64,000 bases of DNA, from NCBI RefSeq assembly GCF_900114675.1, contig NZ_FOZM01000002.1:186001-250000 (forward strand), written 5' to 3'. The notes beneath the pieces were generated by a model. That model did not search any database. It was given only the letters and a program-made list of their open reading frames with translations, and was not told the origin of the DNA. The DNA comes from Yoonia litorea. Its GTDB lineage: Bacteria; Pseudomonadota; Alphaproteobacteria; Rhodobacterales; Rhodobacteraceae. Below are positions 47,117-56,761 of the stretch, in pieces (the first letter of the stretch is position 1; each line of letters starts with the position of its first letter). A program made the position numbers and the translations under genes.

Positions 47117-48667
47117 TTAAGCGACAGACCAGCGTTCAGCCATCCGTGCGTTATCCATCTGCCACAGGTTACCGACGACGTCTGGCGACGAAATCCGGTT
47201 GTTCACGGCCTGTACGTAGTTGGCAAACATCGGCACAAGCACACCGCCTTCGTCACGCAGGATCTGCTGCATCTCGTAGTACTGCTCGCGGCGGCGGTCG
47301 CTGTCGAGTTCAGCGCGCGCAATCAACAGAAGCTCCTGGAAGCGGGCGCTGTCTTTCTCGTCCCACTGGCTATCGTTCCAAGGCACGCCGGCCTCATAAG
47401 CGGTGGAGAACATCCAGTCCTCGGTCGCGCGACCGGACCAGTAGCAAGCGCAGAACGGCTTCTTCAGCCAGACGTTTGACCAGTAACCGTCGGCTGGTTC
47501 CTGAATGACGTTGATGTTGATGCCAGCGCCGGCAGCGGATGCCTGATACAGCTGCGCGGCATCGACCGCGCCTTCAAAAGCGGCATTCGAGGCTGACAGC
47601 TCGATATCGATGCTGTCGAGACCAGCTTGCTGCAGGTAGAACTTTGCCTGATCAGGATCGTACTCAAGCTGTTCCATTTCAGCGTGATAGTACTGGTTTG
47701 CAGGGCCGATTGGCGTATCGTTACCGACCGCACCGTGACCCAGCAGGATCTTGTCGACCATTTCCTGACGGTTGATGCCGTACTTCAGCGCCTTGCGGAC
47801 ATTCACATCATTAAACGGTGCGACATCTGTCAGCATCGGGAATGTGTACTGTTGGTTGCCGGTGACTTCCTGAATGCGAAGAGCAGGGTTCGCCCGCAGC
47901 AATGCCTCGGTTTTGAAGTCGATCCGGTTGATCGCATCGACCTGACCGGTCATCAGCGCGTTCATGCGTGCAGTATTGTCGTTGATCGCAATATATTCGA
48001 TCTCGTCAAAGAAGCCTGCACCATCACCCTTGTAGTGATCGGCATAGCGTGTCGCGACCATCCGCACACCGGGATCAAAAGACTGGACCTGATACAGACC
48101 CGTACCGATACCATTTGCGATCGCTTCTTCGATCTGGCCTGCCGGATACATCAGCAAGTGATAGTCGGACATCAGGTAAGGGAAGTCGGCGTTTCCTGCT
48201 TCCAGAACGAACTGAACCTGGTGTTCGCCCAACTTTGTCATTTCGCTGATTGCAGCAACGATTGGCTGTGCCGCAGACTTCGCACCTTCGGCCACGTGAA
48301 GCTGCAGCGACTCGATCACGTCGTCTGCGCCAAATGACTTTCCGTTGTGGAAGGTCACGCCCTGACGCAAATTGAACGTCCAGGTTTTCGCGTCTGCAGA
48401 TGCTTCCCAGCTTTCGGCCAGTTCGCCGACAAGTGAACCGTCGGCGGCAACTTCTGTAAGGCTGTCAAAGACTGCACCTTGTGCCGAAGCAATCATGAAC
48501 AGGTCAGAGTGCGTCCGACCGTCCCAGCTATCAGATGTGTTCGCACCTGACAGACCAGCCGTCAGTTTGCCACCACGGGTCTGGGCACGCAGGGGCATCC
48601 CTGTCAGGCCAAGTACACCAGCGGCAGCACCTGTCTTCAAAAGACCGCGTCTGCTAATTCCGTGCAT
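47117..48667 (-). CDS. Peptide/nickel-type ABC transporter substrate-binding protein
   Basis: 516 residues, SBP_bac_5 family. The N-terminus carries a twin-arginine motif SRRGLLK followed by a hydrophobic stretch, so export is probably by Tat. LAESWEASADAKTWTFNLRQGVTFHNGKSFGADDVIESL, RKALKYGINRQEMVDKILLGHG and DPDQAKFYLQQAGL are family blocks. It binds the ligand in the periplasm; oligopeptide, opine or other solutes are all possible. It is the last gene of the operon, after the permeases and ATPase. Confidence 0.92.
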   Translation of the reverse strand: MHGISRRGLLKTGAAAGVLGLTGMPLRAQTRGGKLTAGLSGANTSDSWDGRTHSDLFMIASAQGAVFDSLTEVAADGSLVGELAESWEASADAKTWTFNLRQGVTFHNGKSFGADDVIESLQLHVAEGAKSAAQPIVAAISEMTKLGEHQVQFVLEAGNADFPYLMSDYHLLMYPAGQIEEAIANGIGTGLYQVQSFDPGVRMVATRYADHYKGDGAGFFDEIEYIAINDNTARMNALMTGQVDAINRIDFKTEALLRANPALRIQEVTGNQQYTFPMLTDVAPFNDVNVRKALKYGINRQEMVDKILLGHGAVGNDTPIGPANQYYHAEMEQLEYDPDQAKFYLQQAGLDSIDIELSASNAAFEGAVDAAQLYQASAAGAGININVIQEPADGYWSNVWLKKPFCACYWSGRATEDWMFSTAYEAGVPWNDSQWDEKDSARFQELLLIARAELDSDRRREQYYEMQQILRDEGGVLVPMFANYVQAVNNRISSPDVVGNLWQMDNARMAERWSVA

Positions 48668-48692
48668 ATTGTTTTCTCCCTAGTTTGTTAAT

Positions 48693-48711
48693 TCAGGCGT
48701 TCTCCGCCCGA
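48693..48711 (-). promoter_or_regulatory. Hairpin before the substrate-binding protein gene
   Basis: A 7-bp stem with one G-U pair (48711-48705 with 48699-48693 on the minus strand, 5-base loop) in the 74-base gap between the ATPase gene and the substrate-binding protein gene. Such hairpins often stabilise the binding-protein part of the message; inferred. Confidence 0.4.
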
Positions 48712-48741
48712 TAGTGTCATCACTTTCGTGGATGATTCGGC

Positions 48742-50400
48742 TTACATCTTATCAACTGCTGCATCACCGATGTTATCAACTCCGCGTTCATTGAGCAGAT
48801 TTGTCAGCCAATCCGGATCCATTTCAGGGACAGAGGACAGCAAAAGGTCGGTGTAGGGGTGATGCGGTGGTTTGAACATTTCCTTCTTCGGGCCTTGTTC
48901 GACAACGCGCCCGTCTTTCATCACGACCACCTCGTCGGCGATTGCTCTGACAGTCGCAAGATCATGCGTGATGAACATATAGGTGAGTTGAAGTTCATCC
49001 TGAAGGCGGGCCAATAGTCGCAGGATTCCCTCAGCGACAAGCTGATCCAATGCAGATGTCACTTCATCGCAAATGATAAACTTCGGTTCGGCCGCCAATG
49101 CGCGCGCGATACCGATGCGCTGTTTCTGACCCCCCGAGAGCTCAGATGGCAGACGGTGATAGTATTGTGTAGGCTCAAGCTCGATCTGTTCAAGCAGCGC
49201 ATCAACCCGGCGCCGTTTCTCTTTACCCTTGAGACCCAGATAAAACTCGACGGGACGGGCAATGATCTGACCGATGGACATGCGCGGATTGAGTGCGGTG
49301 TCTGCCATCTGATAAATCATCTGGACCTGACGCAACTGGTCTTTCGTCCGCTTCTTGTAATCAGCAGGCAAGGTCTGTCCGTCCAGCATGATCTGGCCGG
49401 ATTTCGGCGGCAGCAGACCCGTTATGCAGCGGGCCGTCGTTGACTTGCCCGATCCGCTTTCGCCGACGACCGCCACTGTGCGGCCCTGATGCAGATCAAA
49501 ACTCACATCGTGAAGCACTGGCACAGTGCCGTAGGCCGCATCGACGTTCTCGACACGGATGACCGGGACGGCATCGCTTTGCACGACCGGTTTTGTCGGA
49601 CGTTCAAAACTGCGGACAGCCCAGAGTGACTTAGTGTATTCCTGCGTCGGTGCTGCAAGCATTGTACGCGTATCGGCGGTTTCGACCTCGTCACCTTTCA
49701 ACAGCACTTTGATCTGGTCGGCCATTTGCGCCACAACCGCCAGATCGTGCGTGATGTAGATTGCAGCGGTGTTGAATTGGTCAACGATGTCTCGGATCGC
49801 GGCAAGGACCTCGATCTGCGTGGTCACATCAAGCGCTGTGGTGGGTTCATCGAAAATGATGAGATCAGGGCGGCATGACATCGCCATAGCTGTCATGCAG
49901 CGCTGCAACTGGCCACCAGACACCTGATGCGGATAACGGAACCCAATCTGGTCAGGGTTCGGCAATCGCAGCTTTTCATAAAGCTCGATCCCGTCCTGTG
50001 CGCTTTCGTTGCGCCCCATCACGCCGTGCTGCACCGGTCCCTCGACATGCTGATCAAGCAGCTTGTGCGCCGGATTAAAGCTGGCAGCCGCCGATTGCGC
50101 GACATAGGCGATGCGCTTGCCCAAGAGGTCACGCTTGGTCGCCGCCGACGCCTTCAGAAGGTCAATGCCGTCAAACTCGACCGTTCCCTCGCTGATGCGC
50201 ACACCGTCACGGGTGTAGCCCATCGCCGCCAATCCGAGTGTTGATTTGCCCGCACCGGATTCCCCGATCAGTCCCAGCACCTCGCCGCGTTTGAGTGTTA
50301 AATCGACACCGTTGATTATGGGCGACCACGTTTCGTCACTGCGGCCTTCCATTTTGACGCCGCGCATTTTGACAAGGATATCGCTGGTCTCGTCAGTCAT
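48742..50400 (-). CDS. Fused double ATPase of a peptide-type ABC importer (DppD-DppF type)
   Basis: 552 residues with two ATP-binding cassettes. Cassette 1 (about 1-260): GESGAGKST, VSGGQLQRCMTAMA, LIIFDEPTTALD. Cassette 2 (about 280-540): GESGSGKSTTARCI, LSGGQKQRIGIARAL, FIICDEVTSALD. Both have Walker and signature motifs, so both should hydrolyse ATP. In many bacteria these are two genes (dppD, dppF). One base separates it from the permease gene. Confidence 0.94.
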   Translation of the reverse strand: MTDETSDILVKMRGVKMEGRSDETWSPIINGVDLTLKRGEVLGLIGESGAGKSTLGLAAMGYTRDGVRISEGTVEFDGIDLLKASAATKRDLLGKRIAYVAQSAAASFNPAHKLLDQHVEGPVQHGVMGRNESAQDGIELYEKLRLPNPDQIGFRYPHQVSGGQLQRCMTAMAMSCRPDLIIFDEPTTALDVTTQIEVLAAIRDIVDQFNTAAIYITHDLAVVAQMADQIKVLLKGDEVETADTRTMLAAPTQEYTKSLWAVRSFERPTKPVVQSDAVPVIRVENVDAAYGTVPVLHDVSFDLHQGRTVAVVGESGSGKSTTARCITGLLPPKSGQIMLDGQTLPADYKKRTKDQLRQVQMIYQMADTALNPRMSIGQIIARPVEFYLGLKGKEKRRRVDALLEQIELEPTQYYHRLPSELSGGQKQRIGIARALAAEPKFIICDEVTSALDQLVAEGILRLLARLQDELQLTYMFITHDLATVRAIADEVVVMKDGRVVEQGPKKEMFKPPHHPYTDLLLSSVPEMDPDWLTNLLNERGVDNIGDAAVDKM

Positions 50401-50401
50401 A

Positions 50402-51601
50402 TCACTCTTTCAATCCCGAGGATTTGTGCAGCATCCAGTCAACGACGAAGTTAACGGCAACGGTCAGTAGCGCGATCGCGCCGGCGGCCAGCAGTGGCGC
50501 GGTTGCTGCAAGCGGTGCGAAAGCCGCAAAATTCACAAAGCCACCAAGATCGCGAACCATTGTGCCCCAGTCTGCCAATGGCGGCTGAATACCGACACCA
50601 AGGAATGACAACGCTGCAATCGTCAGGAAGACAAAGCAGAAACGCAAACCGAATTCCGCCAGCAGAGGCGCCGTCGCATTCGGCAGAATTTCCTTGAAGA
50701 CAAGATAGCCAAGGCCCTCGCCGCGAAGCTTGGCTGCCTCAATGTAGTCCATCACCACAATGTTCTGCCCCACCGCACGGGCCAGACGGAAAACACGGGT
50801 GCTGTCGATCACCGCAATGATGATGACCATGAACACTGTCAGCGGAATACCCAGCTCAGGCGCCCAGACACTCGCAATCGTCATCAACAGCAACGCAAAG
50901 ATAAGCGAAGGGATCGCCATCAGCACATCAACGGCCCGCGACAAAATCTGGTCCAGCCATCCGCCCAAAGTGGCTGCCAAAAACCCAAGCGAGCCGCCTA
51001 GCAGAAACGCAAGACACGTGGTTGCAAATGCGATCCCAACCGTATTCTGCGCGCCATAAATCAGACGGCTAAGAATATCGCGTCCGATCTGGTCTGTGCC
51101 GAGTGGGAATTCGGGGTTCCCGCCCATCGCAGGATCACCACCGGGAATGATATTTGCAGCGACGCCCGGAATAATCTGTTCTTGTCCATAAGGCGCAATG
51201 ACACCGGCAAAAATTGCAAAGATCGCGTAGATGATGATGGTCAGGATTCCGAACGACGCGGTCAGCGGCATGGACCGGAACATCTTGCGACTCCAGGCCG
51301 TGCCAACCGACCGACCGAACAACCGGAAAATCCATGCCGCGATTGAAAAGATGATTAAGCCTTCGATCGCGATGCGTAGGAAAAAGAACTTGTTTGCAAC
51401 CGCCGGATCAGAGCTGCGTCCTTGCAGATATGCCCAGACAAGCCAGATCAGAACGAACACCCCAAGGACATAACCGTATGCGACACCAAACGGCATGTCG
51501 CGGAACTTGGGCGCGTTCCCGGTCACAGCTTGTCCCGCAAATCTGAATGCCCATGCAATGCCCAGCATCACGACCAGTGCTATGGCGGTCCACACGATCA
51601 T
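50402..51601 (-). CDS. ABC transporter permease (DppC type, extended N-terminus)
   Basis: 399 residues. Core permease with the EAA motif region (EAAKLRGEGLGYLVFKEILPNATAPLLAEF) and FPLGTDQIGRDILSRLIYGAQNT. An extra N-terminal section with about three additional membrane segments (1-130) makes it longer than the usual 280-300 residues. Pairs with the DppB-type permease, whose stop it overlaps by four bases. Confidence 0.92.
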   Translation of the reverse strand: MIVWTAIALVVMLGIAWAFRFAGQAVTGNAPKFRDMPFGVAYGYVLGVFVLIWLVWAYLQGRSSDPAVANKFFFLRIAIEGLIIFSIAAWIFRLFGRSVGTAWSRKMFRSMPLTASFGILTIIIYAIFAIFAGVIAPYGQEQIIPGVAANIIPGGDPAMGGNPEFPLGTDQIGRDILSRLIYGAQNTVGIAFATTCLAFLLGGSLGFLAATLGGWLDQILSRAVDVLMAIPSLIFALLLMTIASVWAPELGIPLTVFMVIIIAVIDSTRVFRLARAVGQNIVVMDYIEAAKLRGEGLGYLVFKEILPNATAPLLAEFGLRFCFVFLTIAALSFLGVGIQPPLADWGTMVRDLGGFVNFAAFAPLAATAPLLAAGAIALLTVAVNFVVDWMLHKSSGLKE

Positions 51602-52590
51602 TTTGGATGCCTCAGCCGTGGGTTTGACAGGATCGACATGATGTCAGCCGTCAAATTCAAAAGGATAAAGGCGGTCGCAAAGATCAGGCAGCATGCTTGC
51701 ACAACTGGAATATCGCGGATTTTCACACTATCCACGAAAAGCTGCCCAATACCCGGATAAACAAAAACCACCTCAACGACCACCACACCAGTGATCAGAT
51801 ATGCAAGGTTCAACGCAATCACGTTGATAATCGGGGCGAGCGCATTTGGCAGCGCATGCTTTACGATCACCCGCATCGGGGAAAGACCCTTGAGCCTTGC
51901 CATCTCGATATACGGGCTGGCCAGCAGGTTGATGATCGCCGCGCGGGTCATACGCATCATGTGCGCAGTGACCACAAGCGTCAGCGTCAACGCCGGCAAC
52001 ATGGATTTCTCAAGCCGTTCACCGAACGACATACCTTCGAAGATGTTCGAAAGGGACGGGAAGATCGGGTTCAGAACCGCCAAGAACAGGATCAGGATGT
52101 AGGCGAGGAAGAATTCAGGGCTCGAAATCGACGAGAGGGTGAAAATGTTGGTCGCGCGGTCAAAGACGGTATTGCGATAAAGCGCAGCCAGCACCCCGAG
52201 AATGATCGAAAATGGGACGGCAATCGCAGCGGTCACCATCGCAAGAAACATTGTATTGGCAAAGCGCGGGGCAATCTGCGCCGCAACTGTGGTCGCGCCA
52301 GAATCCGTACCGGTAAATGTTGCAAAGTTGGCTTGTGCAAAGCTTGTCCCAAGATCGCCCTGCAGCACACCACCAAGCCAGTCGAAGTATCGTGTGATCA
52401 ACGGCTGGTCGAGACCAAGATCGCGCCGGATGGACGCAACCGCCTCTGGCGTTGCGCCTTGCCCAAGGATGGATTCTGCGAAATCACCGGGCAACAGGTT
52501 GACGGCGACGAAGATCACAATCGATACGATCAGAAGCGTCAGAAGACCAAGTGCCAGTCTTTGAAGAATAATTCTTAGGACACTGCCCAA
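51598..52590 (-). CDS. ABC transporter permease (DppB type)
   Basis: 330 residues with six predicted membrane segments. LRIILQRLALGLLTLLIVSIVIFVAVNLLPGD, the EAA-region EMARLKGLSPMRVIVKHALPNALAP and VVVEVVFVYPGIGQLFVDSV are family blocks. First gene of the importer operon on the minus strand, read away from pip, with a 60-base gap upstream where its promoter or read-through from pip must lie. Confidence 0.93.
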   Translation of the reverse strand: MGSVLRIILQRLALGLLTLLIVSIVIFVAVNLLPGDFAESILGQGATPEAVASIRRDLGLDQPLITRYFDWLGGVLQGDLGTSFAQANFATFTGTDSGATTVAAQIAPRFANTMFLAMVTAAIAVPFSIILGVLAALYRNTVFDRATNIFTLSSISSPEFFLAYILILFLAVLNPIFPSLSNIFEGMSFGERLEKSMLPALTLTLVVTAHMMRMTRAAIINLLASPYIEMARLKGLSPMRVIVKHALPNALAPIINVIALNLAYLITGVVVVEVVFVYPGIGQLFVDSVKIRDIPVVQACCLIFATAFILLNLTADIMSILSNPRLRHPK

Positions 52591-52650
52591 TGTGAAACAC
52601 TTCCCCCGTTCGCTTTTTAAAGAGTAACGAGAGAATCCTGACTGTAAAGC

Positions 52651-53646
52651 CTAAAGCCCAAGCGCATTTCGATGCGCACCCATCATATCCATACTGCGGA
52701 CAAGTTCTGCGGAGATCCCCGGCTCTGACAACGCATGGCCAGCGCGTCCAATAAATGTCAGGCGCGACTTGGGCCAGGCTTGCGATAGCAGGTGGGCGGA
52801 GAGCGGCGGGCAAATCATGTCATAGCGGCCCTGAACGATCACGCCCGCTATATGAGCAATTTTTTCCATCTGGTCGGGGTTCAAGATCTGCTGAGACGCA
52901 TCAAGGAACCCCATGTTTTGGAAATAGTGGTTTTCTATCCGCGCAAAAGCACGGGCATATTCAGCGGGACTCTCACCAGTGATCCCGTCGCTGTCCATCG
53001 CTGCGAGCGCATTTTCCCAAGACGCCCAGGCCCGCGCATAGCGAATTTCGATACCGCGATCACCACAGAAAAGCCGACGATGATAAGCTGCGATCAGGTC
53101 ATCATGTTCGTCTTCGGGAATGATCTTCGAAAAACGGGCCCAGAGATCAGGCCAGAATTGAGCCGCACCACCACCGTAAAACCAATCGAGTTCGCGTTGG
53201 GTCATCAAAAAGACCCCTCGCAGAACCAGTGCAGCGAGGCTTTCAGGGTGCGCCTGTGCGTAGATCAGGGCCAAGGTCGCGCCCCACGAGCCGCCAAAAA
53301 CAATCCACCGGTCAATCCCAAGCGTTTCTCTGATCAATTCGATGTCGGCGACCAGATGCCAGGTGGTGTTAGCTTCGACGCTCGCGTGAGGGCGTGACCT
53401 GCCACAACCACGCTGATCGAACAGCACCACCCTGAAGATATCAGGATCGAAGTAACGCCGCATCGCAGGGCTACACCCGCCACCTGGACCCCCGTGCAGC
53501 ACGACAACCGGGATTCCGTCCGGGTTTCCACACTGCTCCACATAAAGCGTATGGCCGTCCCCAACCGCCAGCATCCTTTGATCAAAGGGATCAATGGGCG
53601 GGTAAAGATGTGCACCTGGGCGCTTTTGACCTACGACTTTGTCCAT
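52651..53646 (-). CDS. pip: Prolyl aminopeptidase
   Basis: 331 residues from the ATG at 53646; a longer frame would overlap the divergent ubiG. Alpha/beta-hydrolase: oxyanion block VVVLHGGPGGG, nucleophile in GGSWGATLA, later D and H in VQGRYDMICP and GRAGHALSEP. It removes N-terminal proline from peptides. Located next to a peptide-type importer, so imported peptides may be its substrate, although pip is also a housekeeping gene. Confidence 0.94.
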   Translation of the reverse strand: MDKVVGQKRPGAHLYPPIDPFDQRMLAVGDGHTLYVEQCGNPDGIPVVVLHGGPGGGCSPAMRRYFDPDIFRVVLFDQRGCGRSRPHASVEANTTWHLVADIELIRETLGIDRWIVFGGSWGATLALIYAQAHPESLAALVLRGVFLMTQRELDWFYGGGAAQFWPDLWARFSKIIPEDEHDDLIAAYHRRLFCGDRGIEIRYARAWASWENALAAMDSDGITGESPAEYARAFARIENHYFQNMGFLDASQQILNPDQMEKIAHIAGVIVQGRYDMICPPLSAHLLSQAWPKSRLTFIGRAGHALSEPGISAELVRSMDMMGAHRNALGL

Positions 53647-53696
53647 AAGCAGACTATATCCCCTAACGACGCAAGTGACCATGAACGAGGCATAAA

Positions 53697-54437
53697 ATGT
53701 CGGCAACCAATACCGTCGATCCATCTGAAATCGCCAAATTCGAAGCGATGGCTGCGGAATGGTGGGACCTCAACGGCAAGTTCAAACCGTTACACATGAT
53801 GAATCCGGTGCGCCTCGACTACATCACCCGGCAGATCGCAGCTGAATATGGCCGCAACCTGTCTGAACCAGAACCTTTCAAGGGGCTTCGAATCCTCGAT
53901 ATCGGATGCGGCGGCGGTCTGCTTTGTGAACCAATGGCACGCCTTGGCGCAAGAGTCGTTGGCGCCGATGCTGCAGAGCGTAATATCCCCGTTGCGCGCA
54001 TACATGCGGAACAGTCAGGGCTTGATATCGACTACCGCCACACGACGGCCGAAGCACTTGCAGAGGCGGGGGAACAGTTCGATGCGGTTCTCAACATGGA
54101 AGTGGTCGAGCATGTGGCCGACCCGCAAGCCTACCTTGATGCCTGTCAGAAGTTGCTGAAACCCGGCGGCATCCACATCTGTTCGACGATCAACCGCAAC
54201 CCCAAAAGCTTTGCAATGGCTATCGTCGGCGCTGAGTACATTATGCGTTGGCTGCCGAAGGGAACGCACGAATGGAACAAGTTCATCACACCAGATGAGC
54301 TGTTCGGCTTTATTGAAAAGGCTGGCATGACGCCGGTTGACCGGAAAGGCTTCGTTTTCAACTTTGCCAAGTTCACATGGTCGATTTCGGATAAAGACTT
54401 GTCTGTGAACTACGTCACCGCCGCCACAAAGCCGTAA
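53697..54437 (+). CDS. ubiG: Ubiquinone methyltransferase UbiG
   Basis: 246 residues. Performs both O-methylations of ubiquinone synthesis. [33 protein letters not shown] is the diagnostic N-terminus; [19 protein letters not shown] is the SAM motif, followed by NMEVVEHV and TINRNPKS. Divergent from pip with 50 bases between starts; convergent with the MarR gene, 12 bases apart. Confidence 0.97.
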   Translation: MSATNTVDPSEIAKFEAMAAEWWDLNGKFKPLHMMNPVRLDYITRQIAAEYGRNLSEPEPFKGLRILDIGCGGGLLCEPMARLGARVVGADAAERNIPVARIHAEQSGLDIDYRHTTAEALAEAGEQFDAVLNMEVVEHVADPQAYLDACQKLLKPGGIHICSTINRNPKSFAMAIVGAEYIMRWLPKGTHEWNKFITPDELFGFIEKAGMTPVDRKGFVFNFAKFTWSISDKDLSVNYVTAATKP

Positions 54438-54449
54438 AACCCACGGTCG

Positions 54450-54893
54450 TTAGCCGGTTTCGCTGAGTTTCACGCGCATTTCGCGCAAGATGGGAAGGAC
54501 CGTTCTTGCTCGCTCTTCTCCGACGTTATTGACGACTTCAGCGATGATCGGCGCGATAGCTGCAAGTGCCGCATCCCGGGCGGCTTGGCCAGCAGGGCTG
54601 ATTGCAACCATTTTGCGCCGCGCGTCATCCCAGTCGGGGCGGATATGGACCCAGCCTGCCCATTCCAGTTTGTGCAGTGTGTTCGTCATAGCCCCGCGTG
54701 TCAGATGAAACGTTTTGGCCAATTGCGCAGGTGATCTTTCCGACCCCGCGCGCGCCAAGTGATTCAGAACCGAAAAATGAGAAAGCTCCATACCCTTCGG
54801 CATCGCCTTTGCGACGCTTGCGCGAGCAAGTTGGTCTACCATCAGGATTTCGCTGAAAAGCGAAACTGCAAGGTTATCCGACTGGTTCGACAT
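54450..54893 (-). CDS. MarR family transcriptional regulator
   Basis: 147 residues. A winged helix-turn-helix: LSHFSVLNHLARAGSERSPAQLAKTFHLTRGAMTNTLHKLEWAGWVHIRPDWDDARRKMVAISPAG. The target is not known. It starts directly after the stop of the nitrilase-family gene, so it forms an operon with it and with grx and may regulate them; a ligand cannot be guessed. Confidence 0.9.
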   Translation of the reverse strand: MSNQSDNLAVSLFSEILMVDQLARASVAKAMPKGMELSHFSVLNHLARAGSERSPAQLAKTFHLTRGAMTNTLHKLEWAGWVHIRPDWDDARRKMVAISPAGQAARDAALAAIAPIIAEVVNNVGEERARTVLPILREMRVKLSETG

Positions 54894-55724
54894 CTATGGG
54901 CCTCTGAAGGCCCTGTCGTGTTGGAGGGCCGCGATACGTTTTCTGCTTTTTGCCACTTCGCCAAGGTTGAGATCAACCACTGCGACGCCGGGTTGCTGCC
55001 CCATGTCGCACAAGACCTCGCCCCACGGTGATATTGCGATGCTGTGTCCGTATGTTTGCCGTGACTTCCCCGTTTTCGCGTTATGGGTCCCGGTTTGTGC
55101 CGCCGCGAGCACGAAACATCCGGTTTCAATCGCGCGTGCGCGCAATAATGGCTCCCAATGTACCGCGCCGGTCACTGGCGAAAAGGCTGACGGCACAAGA
55201 AGAATCTCTGCACCTGCCTGCGCCAATGCACGGTAAAGATATGCGAACCTGAGATCGTAGCAGATACTGAGCCCGATATTTGCAAACGGTGTCGCAGCAA
55301 CCACCGCTTCCTCCCCCGGACGATAGCCTGCAGATTCACGATAGGTTTCCGTTTCTGAAACGGTCACATCGAACATGTGAATCTTGTCATAGCGGGCTGC
55401 CACCGCACCGGTGCGGTCAATCAGAAACGATCTGTTGGCAAACCGGCCATCAGCGTCATCGGTCTTGAGTGCCAAAGATCCGATCGAAAGCCAGATGCCA
55501 TGTGCGGCGGCTGCCTCCCTGAGCGCAGCCAAGGTCGGATCGTCTTCCTCGTGATACAATACATCCTGCTGGCGCCTCCGATCTTGAGACACACAATTCG
55601 TGACTTCAGGCGTCAGAACAAACGCGGCGCCGTTGTCAGCCGCTTCCGCGACCATGCGTCTGGTCGTAACCAGGTTCTCGGCGGGATCGTCGCTTGCATT
55701 GAGCTGAAGAAGCGCTGCCCTCAT
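54894..55724 (-). CDS. Carbon-nitrogen hydrolase (nitrilase superfamily)
   Basis: 276 residues. The Glu-Lys-Cys triad regions are present: TPEVTN near residue 40, YDKIHMFDV near 115 and LSICYDLRFAYLYRAL near 150, with VPSAFSPVTGAVHWEPLLRARAIE after it. It resembles Nit1/Nit2-type deaminated-glutathione amidases or omega-amidases, which repair side products of glutathione metabolism. The adjacent glutaredoxin gene (overlap of four bases) agrees with a glutathione connection. Exact substrate is inferred. Confidence 0.88.
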   Translation of the reverse strand: MRAALLQLNASDDPAENLVTTRRMVAEAADNGAAFVLTPEVTNCVSQDRRRQQDVLYHEEDDPTLAALREAAAAHGIWLSIGSLALKTDDADGRFANRSFLIDRTGAVAARYDKIHMFDVTVSETETYRESAGYRPGEEAVVAATPFANIGLSICYDLRFAYLYRALAQAGAEILLVPSAFSPVTGAVHWEPLLRARAIETGCFVLAAAQTGTHNAKTGKSRQTYGHSIAISPWGEVLCDMGQQPGVAVVDLNLGEVAKSRKRIAALQHDRAFRGP

Positions 55725-55978
55725 GCAGCTAGCATCGCATCCAGCTTGCCGCCACGCTCCAGCGCGAACAGATCGTCACAACCGCCGATGTGGGTTCCGT
55801 CGATGAAAATCTGTGGGACGGTTGATCTGCCACCTGCGCGTTGAATCATCTCCGGCCGCCGCTCCGGTTGCGCAGAGATGTTCACTTCTGAGAAGCTGAC
55901 ATCCTTCGATGAGAGCAAACGCTTCGCCATATGGCAGAAACCACAGGTTGGTTTGGTGTAGATTTCGACTTGAGCCAT
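55721..55978 (-). CDS. grxC: Glutaredoxin 3 with CGFC active site
   Basis: 85 residues. Thioredoxin fold: VEIYTKPTCGFCHMAKRLL, then STVPQIFIDGTHIGGCDDL with the cis-proline and GG motif. The active site is CGFC, between the dithiol CPYC and monothiol CGFS patterns; both cysteines are present, so dithiol chemistry is possible. Overlaps the next gene by four bases. Confidence 0.94.
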   Translation of the reverse strand: MAQVEIYTKPTCGFCHMAKRLLSSKDVSFSEVNISAQPERRPEMIQRAGGRSTVPQIFIDGTHIGGCDDLFALERGGKLDAMLAA

Positions 55979-56010
55979 GTCAGCGCTCCTTTGAACAGGT
56001 TGCTATTGAC

Positions 56011-56733
56011 TTAATGACCTTTGAGCACTCTTGCCAGTGTAACAACAAACACATCAGTGGCACCTGCTGCACAGACGGCCTCTGTTGCAGCCGTCAACGT
56101 GGCGCCAGACGTCATGACATCATCAACCAATAGAATAGAACGGCCATTGATCGAGGCTTGGCGCTTGGGATGCGCCGAAATTGCGCCGTCGAGGACAGCA
56201 AACCGCTCATCGCGTGAATGTCCATCAAGCGGCACGGTCCGTTGTGCACGCACCAACCCATCCACCAGAACCTCTGCCTCACGAAACCGGGATATTGCTT
56301 GGGCCAATAGAGCCGCCTGATTGTAGCGCCGTCGCATCAGCCGCGACCAATGCAAGGGAACAGGCATGACAAGACAGCTATCGGGGGCAATATCTTTCAC
56401 CCTTTGATGCATCCATCGCGCCAACGTGGGCACCAGATCGGTTCGATCACCATGCTTGAGCGAAAGGACAAGGCGACGGCCGACACTCTCATACGCAAAG
56501 ACTGCGCGCCCACGGCGCCATAGTCGCGGTGATGCCAAGCAATCATCACAGAAGGCGACGGTTCCATCATCTTCACCCGGCAGTGGCGCACCACAGGCGT
56601 CACAAACAGGACCGGCACAAAAATGAGTTTCTGACCAACATGACGCACATAGGCCGTTTTCCTGCTCAACGGGTGCATCGCACGCGAGGCAAGCCGCCGG
56701 ATAAATGGCACGAATGACGCTTTGCAACTGCAT
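56011..56733 (-). CDS. comF: ComF family phosphoribosyltransferase-like protein
   Basis: 240 residues. An N-terminal zinc-binding section with CxxC pairs (CLACDAPV, CASC, CDACGAPL, CDDCLA) precedes the PRT domain with the PRPP loop SILLVDDVMTSGATLTAATEAV. ComF is needed for single-stranded DNA uptake in transformation in several bacteria, though its enzyme activity is unproven. Divergent from the methyltransferase gene and 32 bases upstream of grxC. radC is another competence-linked gene in this window. Confidence 0.93.
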   Translation of the reverse strand: MQLQSVIRAIYPAACLACDAPVEQENGLCASCWSETHFCAGPVCDACGAPLPGEDDGTVAFCDDCLASPRLWRRGRAVFAYESVGRRLVLSLKHGDRTDLVPTLARWMHQRVKDIAPDSCLVMPVPLHWSRLMRRRYNQAALLAQAISRFREAEVLVDGLVRAQRTVPLDGHSRDERFAVLDGAISAHPKRQASINGRSILLVDDVMTSGATLTAATEAVCAAGATDVFVVTLARVLKGH

Positions 56734-56761
56734 GAATGCATCCTACATGAGCGGCATGAAG

